A stretch of 64,000 nt of DNA, from positions 1,612,001-1,676,000 of the forward strand of contig NC_016472.1 of assembly GCF_000226095.1 (NCBI RefSeq), in the 5' to 3' direction. Below, one piece after another: positions 12,281 through 23,828 of the stretch; within the stretch, counting starts at the first letter, position 1; the number at the start of each line of letters is the position of its first letter. The DNA comes from Thermothelomyces thermophilus ATCC 42464. Its lineage: Eukaryota; Ascomycota; Sordariomycetes; Sordariales; Chaetomiaceae. The translations under genes and the position numbers were made by a program. The notes below the pieces were generated by a model. The model saw only the letters and a program-made list of their open reading frames with translations, was not told the DNA's origin and ran no database searches.

Positions 12281-15200
12281 GGGACTGGATCAGGCCGGAG
12301 TTAGTTGGTGATGGGTGGTTCATGATTTTGGTGCATCAGGGATAGGCAAGGCCTCTACAGAAATGGCCATGCTTCTAGCATTCAAAATCAAGGCAATACC
12401 AAGATGACGATGCCATTGAGGATCCACAGCTTGGGGTACGGGAGAGTGCTTCACTGATGAGGGACACAAGGCAGCTCAGAGGGAAGACTCTCGGCTTCTC
12501 TGTCACAATAACAACGATAAAGGCCGAACCTGGGCTACAACATCTACAGGTCTGCAAGACCGTTGAGGCGGTCTGAGTGGCAGGGATGGTGACGATATAT
12601 AAGAGCCAGCTTCAGGTGTGTTGCGAAGGCGTGATATCTCACCAAAGGCTTCTCTGAAACCAACAAGATGGCCGAATTTCGGATGACCGTCCCATAATAC
12701 GTCTTCTTGAGGGATCCCGCTAATGTTAAAATCCCTTCAAGCTGAAGGTCCAGACCGGTGAAGCGTGGAGTCTCTCCCCGCAGCTACCCGTCATGGCGAA
12801 GGTATTGCCTAGTGTACGAGTTCAGAACGGTGCGAGCATGCGTATTGCCGACAGAAACCCAACGCAGGGCCATCCGTGACACAGGGGAGTGGAGATTTGG
12901 GAAGTGAGATGGCGGCGCGTCTCAGTGGCTTTCCTTCGGTCCTGCCCGGCGGATCAAACCTATCCCTTCTTGAAACTGCACCTCATCGGACCAATGCTCT
13001 GTCCAGAATGGGCAATACCACTTAGTGGAATTGTTGTTTCCCATCAGACTGAAATTGCCCAGGTCAGGCCAGCCTCGGACGCCGCAGTAGCGCATTTGTG
13101 GTAGAATTATCTAATGGAGCAGTTTCGCCAGCCACTAATCCCCTTGCACTGCTACACGGGTGGTAATTGGAAAACCAGTTGACAGTATCGCGCAGAATTT
13201 CCGGGTTGTCTGCACGATGAGTGGAAGCGTCGTAACGGAGCCGAAGAACCCCGAATGCTTGGTCGAATGGGCCGCCTGAAGCCTGCTCTCGCAGCCCGCA
13301 TATCCCGTGGCAGGGCGGAATTCGAGAGGCTATCAGCAGGGACGGATGACTAGCGCACGGGTGTATGTACTGTACATTACCTTTTCTCCATTCCCCCACG
13401 GTACCGGAATATGCCGCCTATTCAATACCGTGCGTCGTGGAGCATTTACAGCTGCTTGAGGCACGCAGGTCGAGACGTCAATTCCATGTTTTTACAGGCA
13501 GGTAGCTCTGCGGATTCAGGTAGCGTACCACCCGGTTCACTAGTCACAGCGAGGCCCATCTATCTGTGGGTGTCTTGCGAAGTTAAAAGGTCACGGTCGT
13601 TCTCGGCAAAAGATGACGATATAGTCCCGGTCGAAAACTGCAACGGGGTTACCCCTTTACTCTCTGCCGCAATAGAAGCCTTTTCACTAAACTCCAGACG
13701 TCACCGTTAAATATCAGCAAGTGTCTCAGCAGGGCGAAGAACTGCCGTAATACACAGAATGCTGAGTTCAGCAGTCTTGGTCCGCGGGTCAGGGTGGTGA
13801 ATATGTGTAAGGTGCCTAGATACCTTTATGCTTGATCTCGCGGAGACAGTGTGTTGGATATCTGGTAGGTACATTCTTTTCCTGTGTATGGAATTCTGTA
13901 CAATACATACAGGATACCTCAGTTCGAGAGTATGCAGCTCTGGGCCTCGACCCACGGCCAGGACCAGTGTTGTCTAAACAATTAAGCTGAGGCCAAAGGG
14001 ATGGAACGCCGAAGAGATGACCAGGTCTATTGGCCGTCGTGCACTGCCGGGCGAGAGCCAAACCATGTTTCAGTTGCTAGGTGTACGTGCACACACTCTC
14101 TGCCGGAAGACGAGTCTCATGCAATCAATTGTTCAACCGCGAGAATGGTGCAAACGCGTCCTACATTCGGTTACTTTGGCGCCCAGAAACCGGAGAATCG
14201 TTCCTGTCCAACTTGGAAGTTACCTGGAAACGCACAGTGTTTGGCCCCCGCCCACATACGCAATCTGGGGCGCAGCATCGAGACAAGCATCCACACTCCG
14301 AACATCCAAGGACGGACCCTTTTGCCGGGCTCTGCTCAACGAGTCCCGTAAGTAGCACCTGCTCCGGTGGATCGGCCGCAGATCGTGGGCCCAGCCGCCA
14401 CCCCGTCGTCTTTGCGCCTATTTGAATGCCGTCTTATCTACGAGCACCAGTCATCAGCGTACTGTGCGAGCGATGTGTTGGAGCCTACGGTGATGCGACG
14501 AAACAAGTAGTGTTCAAAGTCAGGTCAGCTCGTGTTGCAAGGTCCCTTTGTGGGTCAAAGCTCACAACGCTGAAGAGGGGCAAATCAAAACAGGTCTGAG
14601 AACATATCCGCTTTGCGGTTTCGGGCTGCACCTTCCCACCTTTCCACACCCTTCCACGCGGCCTAGCGTCCGTTGCGAGCTATGTACATCCGGAAACCGA
14701 TCATTCTTAAGGATACGGCTGCCCGGCACACGCCCGTTATCGAACTCCTTTTACTTGAACCCCCTCGACGCTGGGGTACTCTGCAATGAGCTCTTATCGC
14801 ACCCGACCGATCTAATCAAAACCTTTCGTTTTTGACTCCTCGAAAGCCGCGTCCGCTCCTCTCGTTACTACCAACAACCGTGATCACCCATTGAACCCGT
14901 TGAATGTTTGGCATCCCCCTTCGCCTCAGAAATATTCATATAACACTTTCCTTTTTGTCAAACGCCCGAGATTTTCACCAAACACCCAAGTTCAACCCAT
15001 CTCGCCTCGCAGGGACTTGGCTCGCACACCGCGTGGCGGACTCCGATCTAAAGTTACCTAGTGGCAGCTGCGTCGAGTTAGCGCCGATTCCTGCGCTGGA
15101 CATGCAGCAACCGACCTCTCCCGGCTCGTATTCAGCAAACAACTAATTTCTCGCGCCATTGGTTACCACGCGACAACAAGCAAGGAGTGCAGTCGTTGAC

Positions 15201-16053
15201 GGCATCCCAGAGGCTGAATTGTGTGCTATCCCGACGACGATCACCGGCGGCCGACAGGGAAGGAATTGTGCTCTGCCTTTCCGTTAAGCTGGGTGGTGCG
15301 TTTTGTGTTTCGGTCCGACACGAAAGGTACCCTATCAGCGGGGCATACGGTGCTGACGTCAGTGACCGTCCCAAGTCACTCCACCCGCCGCAGCCAGCTT
15401 TAGTGCGGTCCCCACAAGGCGCTGTTCTTGGGTTGCAGTGGAGCACTTGGTTGTCTTCCACCCCTGCAAACAAAGTCGAGCGCCCAGTGGGCCGATCAGA
15501 CGCCAGGAAAGCCCCGAGTGTTTGGTTGTCAGCGATTTGAGGAAGCTGCTGGTACAGGCGGCAGCGCAAAGAAACTACCACCTCGTGCTTCAAGACACCA
15601 CCGCCTTTGTCATTTTGGCCACGATTGTGCCGCAGCACAACATCCGACTCGCCCGACTGAACGTTCACTTGCTAGCTCTGTCTTCTCCGATTCTATCCGA
15701 GATTGAACATTTTGAAACCTCGAAGGCATCTGGTGCCCTGATTGTTGAAACCTGCAATAAACGCTTTGTGGGTCGCGCGATTCTCGAAAAAAACACCTGA
15801 AGCAATCTCTCGACGCCCAGGAGGTTCCCGGCGATTCCACTTTTGATCTCCAGCTCCATTATCTACACCACGCTAGTGGAGTAACCCTAGCCGGAATTAC
15901 TCCCGGATCGTCTGTTGACCGACAATCTGCTTTCACTATAGTCACGGCAAGGGTAAGCCGAGCTTGGCTCCATCGTGCATCCGCCTCTGCGCTGACCAGG
16001 ACCCTAGCCTGAAAGCCCAGGATAAAGTTGTTGACATTCCCCCAATACGCGAC
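12281..16053. other. Intergenic region rpl33 / DUF2406 gene
   Basis: A 3.8-kb gap with many short frames on both strands, none with a recognisable domain. The right part (about 14.8-16.05 kb) is C/T-rich and probably holds the promoter and long leader of the DUF2406 gene. A possible leader intron runs from GTAAGC near 15952 to CAG at 16020 (weak). Otherwise I see nothing. Confidence 0.45.
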
Positions 16054-17517
16054 ATGGCGATCGCAAATACCTACCCTCCACCCATTCCTCCTCCCCAAAC
16101 CGAGCAGCAGGCCTCGCCGCAGACACGCCAAGGCCACTCAGGTCAAGGTCACGGGCGCCGAAAGTCCAGAGCGTTCAGTTTCCGTTCGGACAAGTCTCAC
16201 AGCTCGGGCAGCAATCACAAAATCAACCTGCATGAGACGTCGGCAGAAAAAGAAGCAAATAGACTGCACAGCAAAGCGGACCCGACGCTTGCCATGCATG
16301 AAGCAGAACCTGGTGAGCACCGTATCGTACGAAATTCCACCTGCGACTTCGCTAACTGTTTTGCAGCCGAGGTGGCGGCGAGTATTGGGACAACCTTCGC
16401 CCCATTAAGAAGTATCCAGCACAAGGACATCTGGGGAAACCCTATTGGTATGGTTTCATACATTGCCGCGCTTCATGGCAAGAGGCTGACTGAGTTCCAT
16501 GTAGTCGACCCCGACCGTTCAAATCCGACCCGCAGTCGATGGGAACGTCCCTTGGAGACGATTCGGAGCTTTGAAGCAGCGATTGATGGCGCGTACAACA
16601 ATCGGAGATCCATGATTCGCCCAGGTACGTCTGATGGACTGGCAAAAAAAAATGACATCCCCCGCTGATTGCGACTGTTGGCTTAGAAGCCGAAGGGTCA
16701 AGTTGGGGACCTAATCGGCGAACTTCTTACTATGGCGGCTGTATGAGTTCCCCTGAATCCTATCAAGGACATGATACTTACAAGAAGGCGAACAGATGGA
16801 AGCAGCGGTCGATTTGGACATGACAGCTATTATGGGAGCCGCCCGAGTTCGATGATGTACGCCAATCGCGCGGACGGAAGTCTTCCCGATCTTCGTGCCG
16901 GCAGTGTGGGGCAACGCGACAGTTACTACGAGCAACAAACCGGGTACAGCGGGTACGGGCCGTCGACGCAGAATGGGCGACGTGGATGGGCAAGGATGGC
17001 TTCCGAACCGCACTATGGTTCTTCATCCAGACAACCACCACCAGGGGGACAAGGCGATTACCCAATCCCGAGCAACCACCGCTCGAACGAGACGGTGACG
17101 ACTGCTTCTGGGAGCGGTTCGTCGGCGGAACCAGCAGGTTATCAGACCGACCCGACCAGCAGCGACAACAGCTCGATTGAACGCGTACAGTCTTCTGTTC
17201 CCAGGCGGCAGCCGGAGAACGACTACGGTATTGGGTTCAGTCAGAGCGCAGTGTACCAGCCGCCGAGCTTCGCGCTTGGCGGTCAGACTGAGGGGGCGAA
17301 CGGCGCGAGAGGAAACGTGGGTTACAGCAACGACAGCAACTACCAAGTGAGCGGAGTCGCCAACCACAGCAACACTCCCCCCCGGGTTCCCCAGAAAGAT
17401 TCGGGAGCAGGTATCTTAAAAAAGCCGATTGTGAATAACTCTTCGCAGCAGGCACGACCAGCGCAGCCCGAGAAACGGAAGAGTTGGTTTGCTCGGCGAT
17501 TCAGCAAGCACGGGTAG
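16054..17517 (+). CDS. DUF2406 domain protein (fungal, function unknown)
   Basis: Five exons: 16054-16312, 16367-16447, 16505-16624, 16687-16740 and 16796-17517. They give 1236 bp, 411 residues. The N-terminal third carries the fungal DUF2406 signature: KADPTLAMHEAEP, then LRSIQHKDIWGNPI, then DPDRSNPTRSRWERP and a TIRSFEAAIDGAYNNRRS stretch, assembled across three introns, which confirms the splicing. The C-terminal 240 residues are low-complexity (Ser, Gly, Tyr, Gln, Pro) with a basic tail (KRKSWFARRFSKHG), so probably disordered. No membrane segment or signal peptide. The ATG at 16054 has a purine-rich context (GACATGG); an in-frame extension upstream exists but lacks a better ATG. The function is not established for the family. 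The acceptor of intron 4 (GCGAACAG) is chosen because only it keeps phase. Confidence 0.85.
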
Positions 17518-18264
17518 TACTGATGCTTGTTTTCTGGTGCTGGACCAATTACACATACGCAGTTGCTTTGTCTTTTTGTTGCTTTCGATACCCATTGTTC
17601 TCTCGACGACCGAGCAAAGGTCGAGGAAATGTCAGCTGGACTGCTTGAAACGGTGAACGCAGCAGGGTCGCGTTCCTCTGCACAGCGGACGAACGACGAA
17701 TGATTCAACAGTATGCTGGCTGGTATGCTGGCTGTCTTCGGTGCTTGATGACTGGCGGTGGATGAGTTTAATCGTTTGCACGTTGGACATCTCGTAGCGT
17801 ACTTGTTTTATTGGTTACTTGTATGGGATTGCCGGGGAGGGTGTGGATTATGACTTTTCGACCGGATATGCGGTTTTCATGGCTCGCGGTTGATGAGGTT
17901 ACGCGGTCAGGAGGAACGTATTGTGGTGGACTGTTCAGGGTTTCGGAGGCTATTGTCGATCTCTTGGCTTGGGGCTTGACCGTTGTTCCAACTTCGTCTT
18001 TCTTTTCCATATTCTTTTTGCGTTTGAAAGATGACAGGCATGGACCTACTATGAGTAATTGGCCAGTGGGGAAGGAAACGGTTTCTTGGTCTTCCGGAGC
18101 ATACTCAAATTTGTATCTTGAATGGGATGAGAAACGGAACAAAGCGGAAGCGTCTAATCATTACATATTGAGAGCGCATGGCATACCTACTCATATACAA
18201 AGTTGCTTCTCCCCCTTTGCGCACCATGTGTTGAGAAACAAAGCATGAAAGAGTATAAGCTTAT
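17518..18264. other. Convergent intergenic region DUF2406 gene / vma21
   Basis: Opposing open frames of 145 (+, 17811-18248) and 124 codons (-, 17768-18142) overlap each other. Neither has recognisable content. They most likely lie in the 3' untranslated regions of the two converging genes. Confidence 0.5.
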
Positions 18265-18789
18265 TTACCGGTCCTTCTTCCCTTCCTTTGCTGCTGCTCC
18301 CCCCTGCTGCTCCGACTGGTCCTCGGCCATGGCGGCGAATATGTAACCAATGAGAACTACGTTCGCCATGATAGCCGCGAGAGCGCCGGCGTAAGTAGAG
18401 TTGCCTGGAATCAAGTCAGTCTTTCAAATACATTTTGCCCAATGGGATGAGGGCCGGGTTTGGGCTGGAGATCTGGGCGGGTAAGTGTTGACGAGAGCCA
18501 ACTTTAGATAACATACCTCTGAACAGAGTGTCTACTGTGACGTAGTATGACCCGATGGGAATCACGATCATGCCTAAGGTGAAGGCAAGGAGTTTCATGA
18601 TGACAGACCTGCAGCGGAGGGGTTAGATGGCGAATGAGAGTTGGGATGGAGACCCAAACTGTGGGGGATCTCTCACGTAGGGACAGCGGGCGCAATGTTG
18701 GACTTCTCATTTGCTGCCGGACTCGAGCCGATAGAGTCATCTTTCTCGAGGATGGTCTTCTCGTGGGAGATGATCCTGCGGGTGGCCAT
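18265..18789 (-). CDS. vma21: V-ATPase assembly integral membrane protein Vma21
   Basis: Small ER membrane chaperone that assembles the V0 sector of the vacuolar ATPase. Three exons: 18789-18677, 18608-18517 and 18404-18265. They give 345 bp, 114 residues, as in other filamentous fungi. The N-terminus is hydrophilic (MATRRIISHEKTILEKDDS). Membrane helix 1 lies at about residues 41-63 (LLAFTLGMIVIPIGSYYVTV) and helix 2 at about 72-92 (ALAAIMANVVLIGYIFAAMA), followed by AEDQSEQQ. The last four residues are KKDR, matching the KKXX ER-retrieval signal expected of Vma21. The intron at 18516-18405 (112 bp) is longer than its neighbours. The gene is divergent from the Fun30-type gene and convergent with the DUF2406 gene. 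Confidence 0.94.
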
Positions 18790-19533
18790 GATGAGATGGG
18801 TATCTGAAGTTCAAGGCGAGGTGAGTGTGGAAGAGAAGGTTTCAAAACTGATGTGCGAGAGTGGGCAAGTGCGACAAAGAGATCCTGTTTCGATCAAGCG
18901 GGACAACAACGAATCGTTCTCGGCGGAATCAATCTGGCTTTGATTGGGTTGACAGTGCGCAGGGTTGCTGATGCACACAGACCGAGGCGCTTACGGAGTT
19001 GTAACGGATTGCAAGGTTTGTATTGCGTACTTCGGTACTAGTGATCCAACATCGCGTTAATTGACTGAAGAGGGCACGTGTCGACGCGACTAAACTACCT
19101 CAGCTTGGGTCGCGTCGCCCCGCAAAAAACTTACCCATCAACGCGCTGTGGGGCGCTGATCAGGTCGGTCTGGCGTCGTGATGCCGAATCGGGCTCAATT
19201 CTTGATCCTTTCAAACCCCACGCCGTTCCTCCCAGCCTCGAGCACTTCGCCTTGGGACGGAAGAAGGAAGACGGGGATTCATGAGATCCTCTTAAGTGCT
19301 CTAGATTTGCATTGCACTGGTTTTTTTCTTGTTTTGTCTTCTTTATCCGGGGCCCTGTTCAGCACCTCTGTGTGTTTAGTACTTTTTGGTTGACCGCCAA
19401 AGTTTCCTTTGGGCGAAGTTGCCCACCCGTTGCTAAGCGCAACAGATGCCTTTTCTCTGACTCCTTGGGCTGGGGAGTTCCTTAGTACATTTTCTGTATT
19501 GCTCGGCGTTTCGGAGACCGTCCGTCTTTCACA
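18790..19533. other. Divergent promoter region vma21 / Fun30-type gene
   Basis: Shared upstream region of two divergent genes (744 bp). Includes pyrimidine-rich stretches near 19315-19350 just ahead of the plus-strand start. No coding content seen. Confidence 0.55.
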
Positions 19534-22500
19534 ATGGAGTTTTCCTCTTCGCCGCCCGCAAATCGTCGGCTCCTCAGCCTCGAGGACGACGACGACGACG
19601 ACGACGACGAGCTGACCTTGGTGACACAATCCCCTTACTTTACACAACCAACCCAAGTCGTTGAGCGACCGAATCCACAATTACCGCCAGTCGCGACTTC
19701 TTCTCCCAAGTCGATCGTCGAGGTGCCTGCCTCGTCCCCGTTCCGGCCACAGGCTCTTCAACAACGACGCGGGCCCCTCGCGAATGTCATGGCACCTGCT
19801 GGTACGACGTTCAGGCCTCCTGCCCAGAAGCCTCTGCCGATAACAAAATCTGCGCCAAAGCGGGAGTTTGTCATGATCTCGGATGACGAGCTTGATGCCC
19901 CGATCTACGCCGGAGGTGATTCCTCGGATGATGACGAACCCTCGAGAGGAGACATCCGCCCGTCCTCGTTTCAGCCTAGGGGGCCGAAGATCTCACAAGT
20001 TGCGCCCGAAGGCCAAGCAGTCGCGAAGAAGACGGTGGGTTACAGCTGTAAGCCCTTGGGTGCACTGGACAGCGAAGGCTAACGAGATACAGGCTGCCAA
20101 ATCTGCTTCTACCAGCTCCGTAACGAGCCCAGAGAAATCCTATGTCTTACAAAAGGATTGGGTATCGCTTTCACCATCTTCTTCATCGCAGGAAAGCTTC
20201 GAGTCCTTGCGGAGGGTTTCCCCTCCAAAGCCAACCCGGCGACGACTTGTACAAGGCCGACGCCCGCGCTCAGCGAGCCCCTCGAGTCCCGTACTCAGCC
20301 TCAGCCAACAGACACCACAACGAGCGCAATTAATTGATCTGGTTAGCGACGATGATGTGGGAGACGACTACAAAGCGTCCAAGACGTCTTCGCAGCGCGG
20401 TTCTTCGCCGGTGGGAGGTGAAGAAGAGGATCCTTTTGACAAACGGGTCTTGAACTACCTGAACACTTGCGACGTCATGCAGCTTGTCGCCATTGCGAAT
20501 GTCAAAGAGGATAGTGCGAAGCTGATGGTCTCTCGTCAACCGTTTAGCGACCTTGAGGAAGCCCGGAGGGTGACAATATCCCAGAAAAAGCGTGGCAAGA
20601 AAGCTGCCAAGGTTTCGATCGGAGATGAGATTGTTTCGGCAGTCAGGTCCTACGCTCGTGCGCTGGATGACATTGACCACATCATTGCGGTCTGCGAATC
20701 CCAAGCGGACTCGCTCAAGGCGACAACCTCGAGGTGGAATATCGATCTGACAGGTCACCTCCGCAGCGACTCAAAGCCCGACGACGGGAAGCCAATGACT
20801 CCAGTCAGCGTTGAGGACTCGGCGAAACTGGTGGAGGTGCCGCTGCGTCAACCAAAGCTCATGGAGGGCTGCACGATGAAGCCATTCCAGATCTACGGCC
20901 TCAACTGGCTACACCTGCTTTATCAGAACCGGTATGGCGGTATTCTAGCTGACGACATGGGTCTCGGCAAGACCTGCCAGGTCATTTCGTTGATCTGTTC
21001 CATTGTTGAAGACTATGAGCGCAACGGCCGAAGCATGGATACCCGCCCGTGGCCGAACCTCATCATCGTTCCCCCCTCTACGCTGGCAAACTGGGCTGCA
21101 GAGTTTGAAAAGTTTGCTCCAAAGCTCAATGTCACGCTCTATCAGGGCAGCCAGTCTGCCCGAGACGAAATTGCCTTTGACATCGGGGAAGATCCGTCTA
21201 GCCATCATGTGGTCCTGACTTCATACTCGCAACTCTCAAGGAACGATGATATCTCCAACCTTCGTCGCCTCCGGCCAACCGTGGCGGTGTTTGACGAAGG
21301 TCACAAGATGAAGAATCCCAAGACGAAGGTGTATAAGGATCTGCTCCGCATAACGGTGACTTGGCGTTTGGTACTGTCCGGCACACCGGTTCAGAACAAC
21401 CTCATGGAGATGGTCGCTCTCTTGCAGTTTGTCGAGCCGAAGCTGTTCCAAGACCACTTTGAGAATCTGGAAGCGCTGTTCAACCAGAAACTGTCATTGA
21501 CAGCAGTTTCCAAGGGAGCCCTCTTGCACAGCGAGCGGGTTGCGCGTGCCCGGACGATCCTCGAACCGTTCATCCTTCAGCGGAGAAAAGAGCAGGTGCT
21601 GCAAGACTTACCGCCCAAGACGTCCAGGGTTGTCACCTGTAAGATGGATCCTGTTCAGGAAGCCATATATCGAGACTACGAGAGACGGTTTAGGAAATCC
21701 GACTCTTCGGCTTCCGATCCTCGAGTCAAAGAAGGCCGGGACAACGACACGAACAATGTCTGGATCCAGCTGCGAAAATCAGCCATCCACCCACAGCTGT
21801 TCCGGCGGTTCTTCAAGGACCGCGACGTCGAGAAGATGGCCGAAATCCTGATGAAGAAGGTGCCGCAGTCAGAGTTGAGACAGCCGAGGCTCGACCACCT
21901 GATAAACGAGCTCAAAGCTCTGTCCGACTTTGAGTTGCACCTCTGGTGCAGGGACTACGAGTGCATCAGGCGCTACGATCTCCCGGATAAGTCATGGACG
22001 GATTGCGCCAAAGTCAAAGCGCTCCTCGAGTTGGTCCGGGAATACCAGGCAAACGGGGATCGCACCCTCGTCTTCACGAGATTTGCCAAGGTGATCGAGA
22101 TCCTAGGCGAGTGTTTGGCGTCGGAAGGCATCGAATACCTGTCTCTCCAGGGAAATACCGATGTCAGCGCGCGGCAGGAGCTGATCGACGAATTCAACGC
22201 CGACGAGTCCATTCCCGTGTTTCTCCTGACGACAGGCTCCGGCGGTACTGGCATCAACCTTACGGCTGCCAACAAGGTCATCATCTTTGACCAATCTGAC
22301 AACCCGCAGGACGATATTCAGGCCGAGAACCGTGCTCATAGACTTGGGCAGACGCGGCCGGTGGAGATCATCAGGCTGATCAGCGAGGGGACGGTGGAGG
22401 AGCTCGTGTACAAGGCGTGCGAGAAGAAGCTCGAACTCGCCAACAAGGTCACGGGCTGGAGCTCGGTTGAGATGACGTCGGGAGAGATGGAGTCTGCAGT

Positions 22501-22552
22501 CAAGAGCGAGCTACTCCGGCAGGGTGTGTCGACCCCTCCAAGCGGGAATTGA
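19534..22552 (+). CDS. SNF2-family chromatin remodeller, Fun30/SMARCAD1 type
   Basis: ATP-dependent nuclear remodeller; Fun30/SMARCAD1/Fft proteins act in heterochromatin silencing and DNA-end resection. Two exons, 19534-20034 and 20093-22552, with a 58-bp phase-0 intron (GTGGGT...CTAAC...CAG), encode 986 residues. The N-terminal third is disordered and acidic, with eight Asp at 18-25. Next comes the Fun30-family helical segment VLNYLNTCDVMQLVAIANV. The helicase core follows: DDMGLGKT (motif I, residues 454-461), DEGHKMKN (motif II, 568-575; DEGH rather than DEAH is typical of this branch), SGTPVQNN, then the C-terminal lobe TLVFTRF, LTTGSGGTGINLTAANKVII and ENRAHRLGQ near residue 912. Length and motif order fit Fun30 orthologues; Swr1/Ino80 are excluded by the lack of a long core insertion. 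Confidence 0.94.
19585..19608 (+). repeat. GAC x8 microsatellite (Asp tract)
   Basis: Eight perfect GAC units inside the first exon of the Fun30-type gene encode Asp18-25. The perfect repeat makes it prone to slippage. Confidence 0.95.
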
Positions 22553-23828
22553 ATTGTTGTCAGTCCCCCGGGAACCTGTCTTCTCCACCCGACGCCAATC
22601 TATCCGTCTACTCTCACCCTTCCTCGGGATGGGCGTTCTCTGCTTCGGGTACAACCTGCCCAGCATTTACAAAGAGCGTGGTTTCTCTTACGACTTTGTG
22701 GTTCTGTATGATCAAATATTGACACATGCCCATGCATCGGTGGCTCTTCATTGGAGCTTGCCGAGGATTAGTCGGCCACGGTTCTTCTACGGCAGCAGCG
22801 AGGAGGAGGAGCATGATGAGACGCATAATTTAGAGGCGCCGATACATAGAGTTAGAGGATAAAGAAATCTGTAATTGGCGGGTCTACACATGCAGAAGAA
22901 GTAGACGACGTGACAATGCATGCCGGGGGGCCCCATGTAGTATTTTGCTTGAATCGAGCGGCGTAGAACAGGTCGACTATGCTGCATGGGCGTTTGCACT
23001 CTACTTTGATGGGCCGTCATCCTCGAGATACCTAGGAAAACTCGTGATGGGAGTAGTAATCTTGTGGTAGTGCGCACTGCCCACCTGGGTGTCCAGTTGT
23101 ACTGTACATTTTCTACAAGTAGTGTACGGCGTACCTCGGTTGGTACTGTGTATGAACAGAGAGTACTGCGTGATTATATAAGGTCCGGTGATGGAGCAAT
23201 CCTTCCCACTCAGTGTGGGTCGGCTTTGCCAACGCTGCCAACGGCCGAGGGGCCCACTGCGGGGACTAGCCACTGCGGGGGCCCATGACGAGCACCGCCG
23301 TGGATTATCACATGCTTGCGACATCAACCGGGAAGGGGCTCACGGCACTGCAGCCACGGGAAATGGAAGCCCACCGACCTTAAGTCCATACCTGTCCCGT
23401 CAACAAACCTTCAAATGTTGGCAACATCCTCCCCGTGCGCTCGAGAGCTTGTGGATTATTAAACTCATACGACATCCAGGAGGCGGCACACGGGCTTTTT
23501 ATTTTCTTTTTTTTTTCCTATGCGCTGCCTAGTCCCTGTGACCGCCCGCCCGCTCCTCCCGGACCGCTCTGGACCCAGATTCGGTCTCATCATTTCTTGA
23601 TTCAGCACGCACCTCCTCCCATCCGTGGCTGGTTTTCTATGCAGTTCTAGTAACCCGTAATTAGCTCAGCCTTCTGGCATTTTACTTCTGGAGCTTTTTC
23701 TTTCCTTTTTTTTTTCCCTTTGTTTGGTTTCTTGTCTCTCGGCGTTGCCGCACATGCGATTCTTGATTCCACACATACCCCCGGATCATTGGGTTTAGGG
23801 TGCCCTGTCGGTTGTCATCCTGTCCGAC
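22553..23828. other. Intergenic region Fun30-type gene / patatin-domain gene
   Basis: Contains the 3' region of the remodeller gene and the promoter/leader of the patatin-domain gene, the latter with T-rich runs near 23498-23520 and 23700-23720. No supported gene. Confidence 0.5.

Noticed and set aside
15132-15800. Overlapping frames (178 residues on minus; 117 and 120 residues on plus) before the DUF2406 gene
   Set aside because: Opposing frames in what is probably a long leader or promoter; no domain or splice evidence.
17768-18248. Opposing frames of 124 and 145 residues between the DUF2406 gene and vma21
   Set aside because: Mutually overlapping, low-complexity, and in the expected 3' regions of converging genes.
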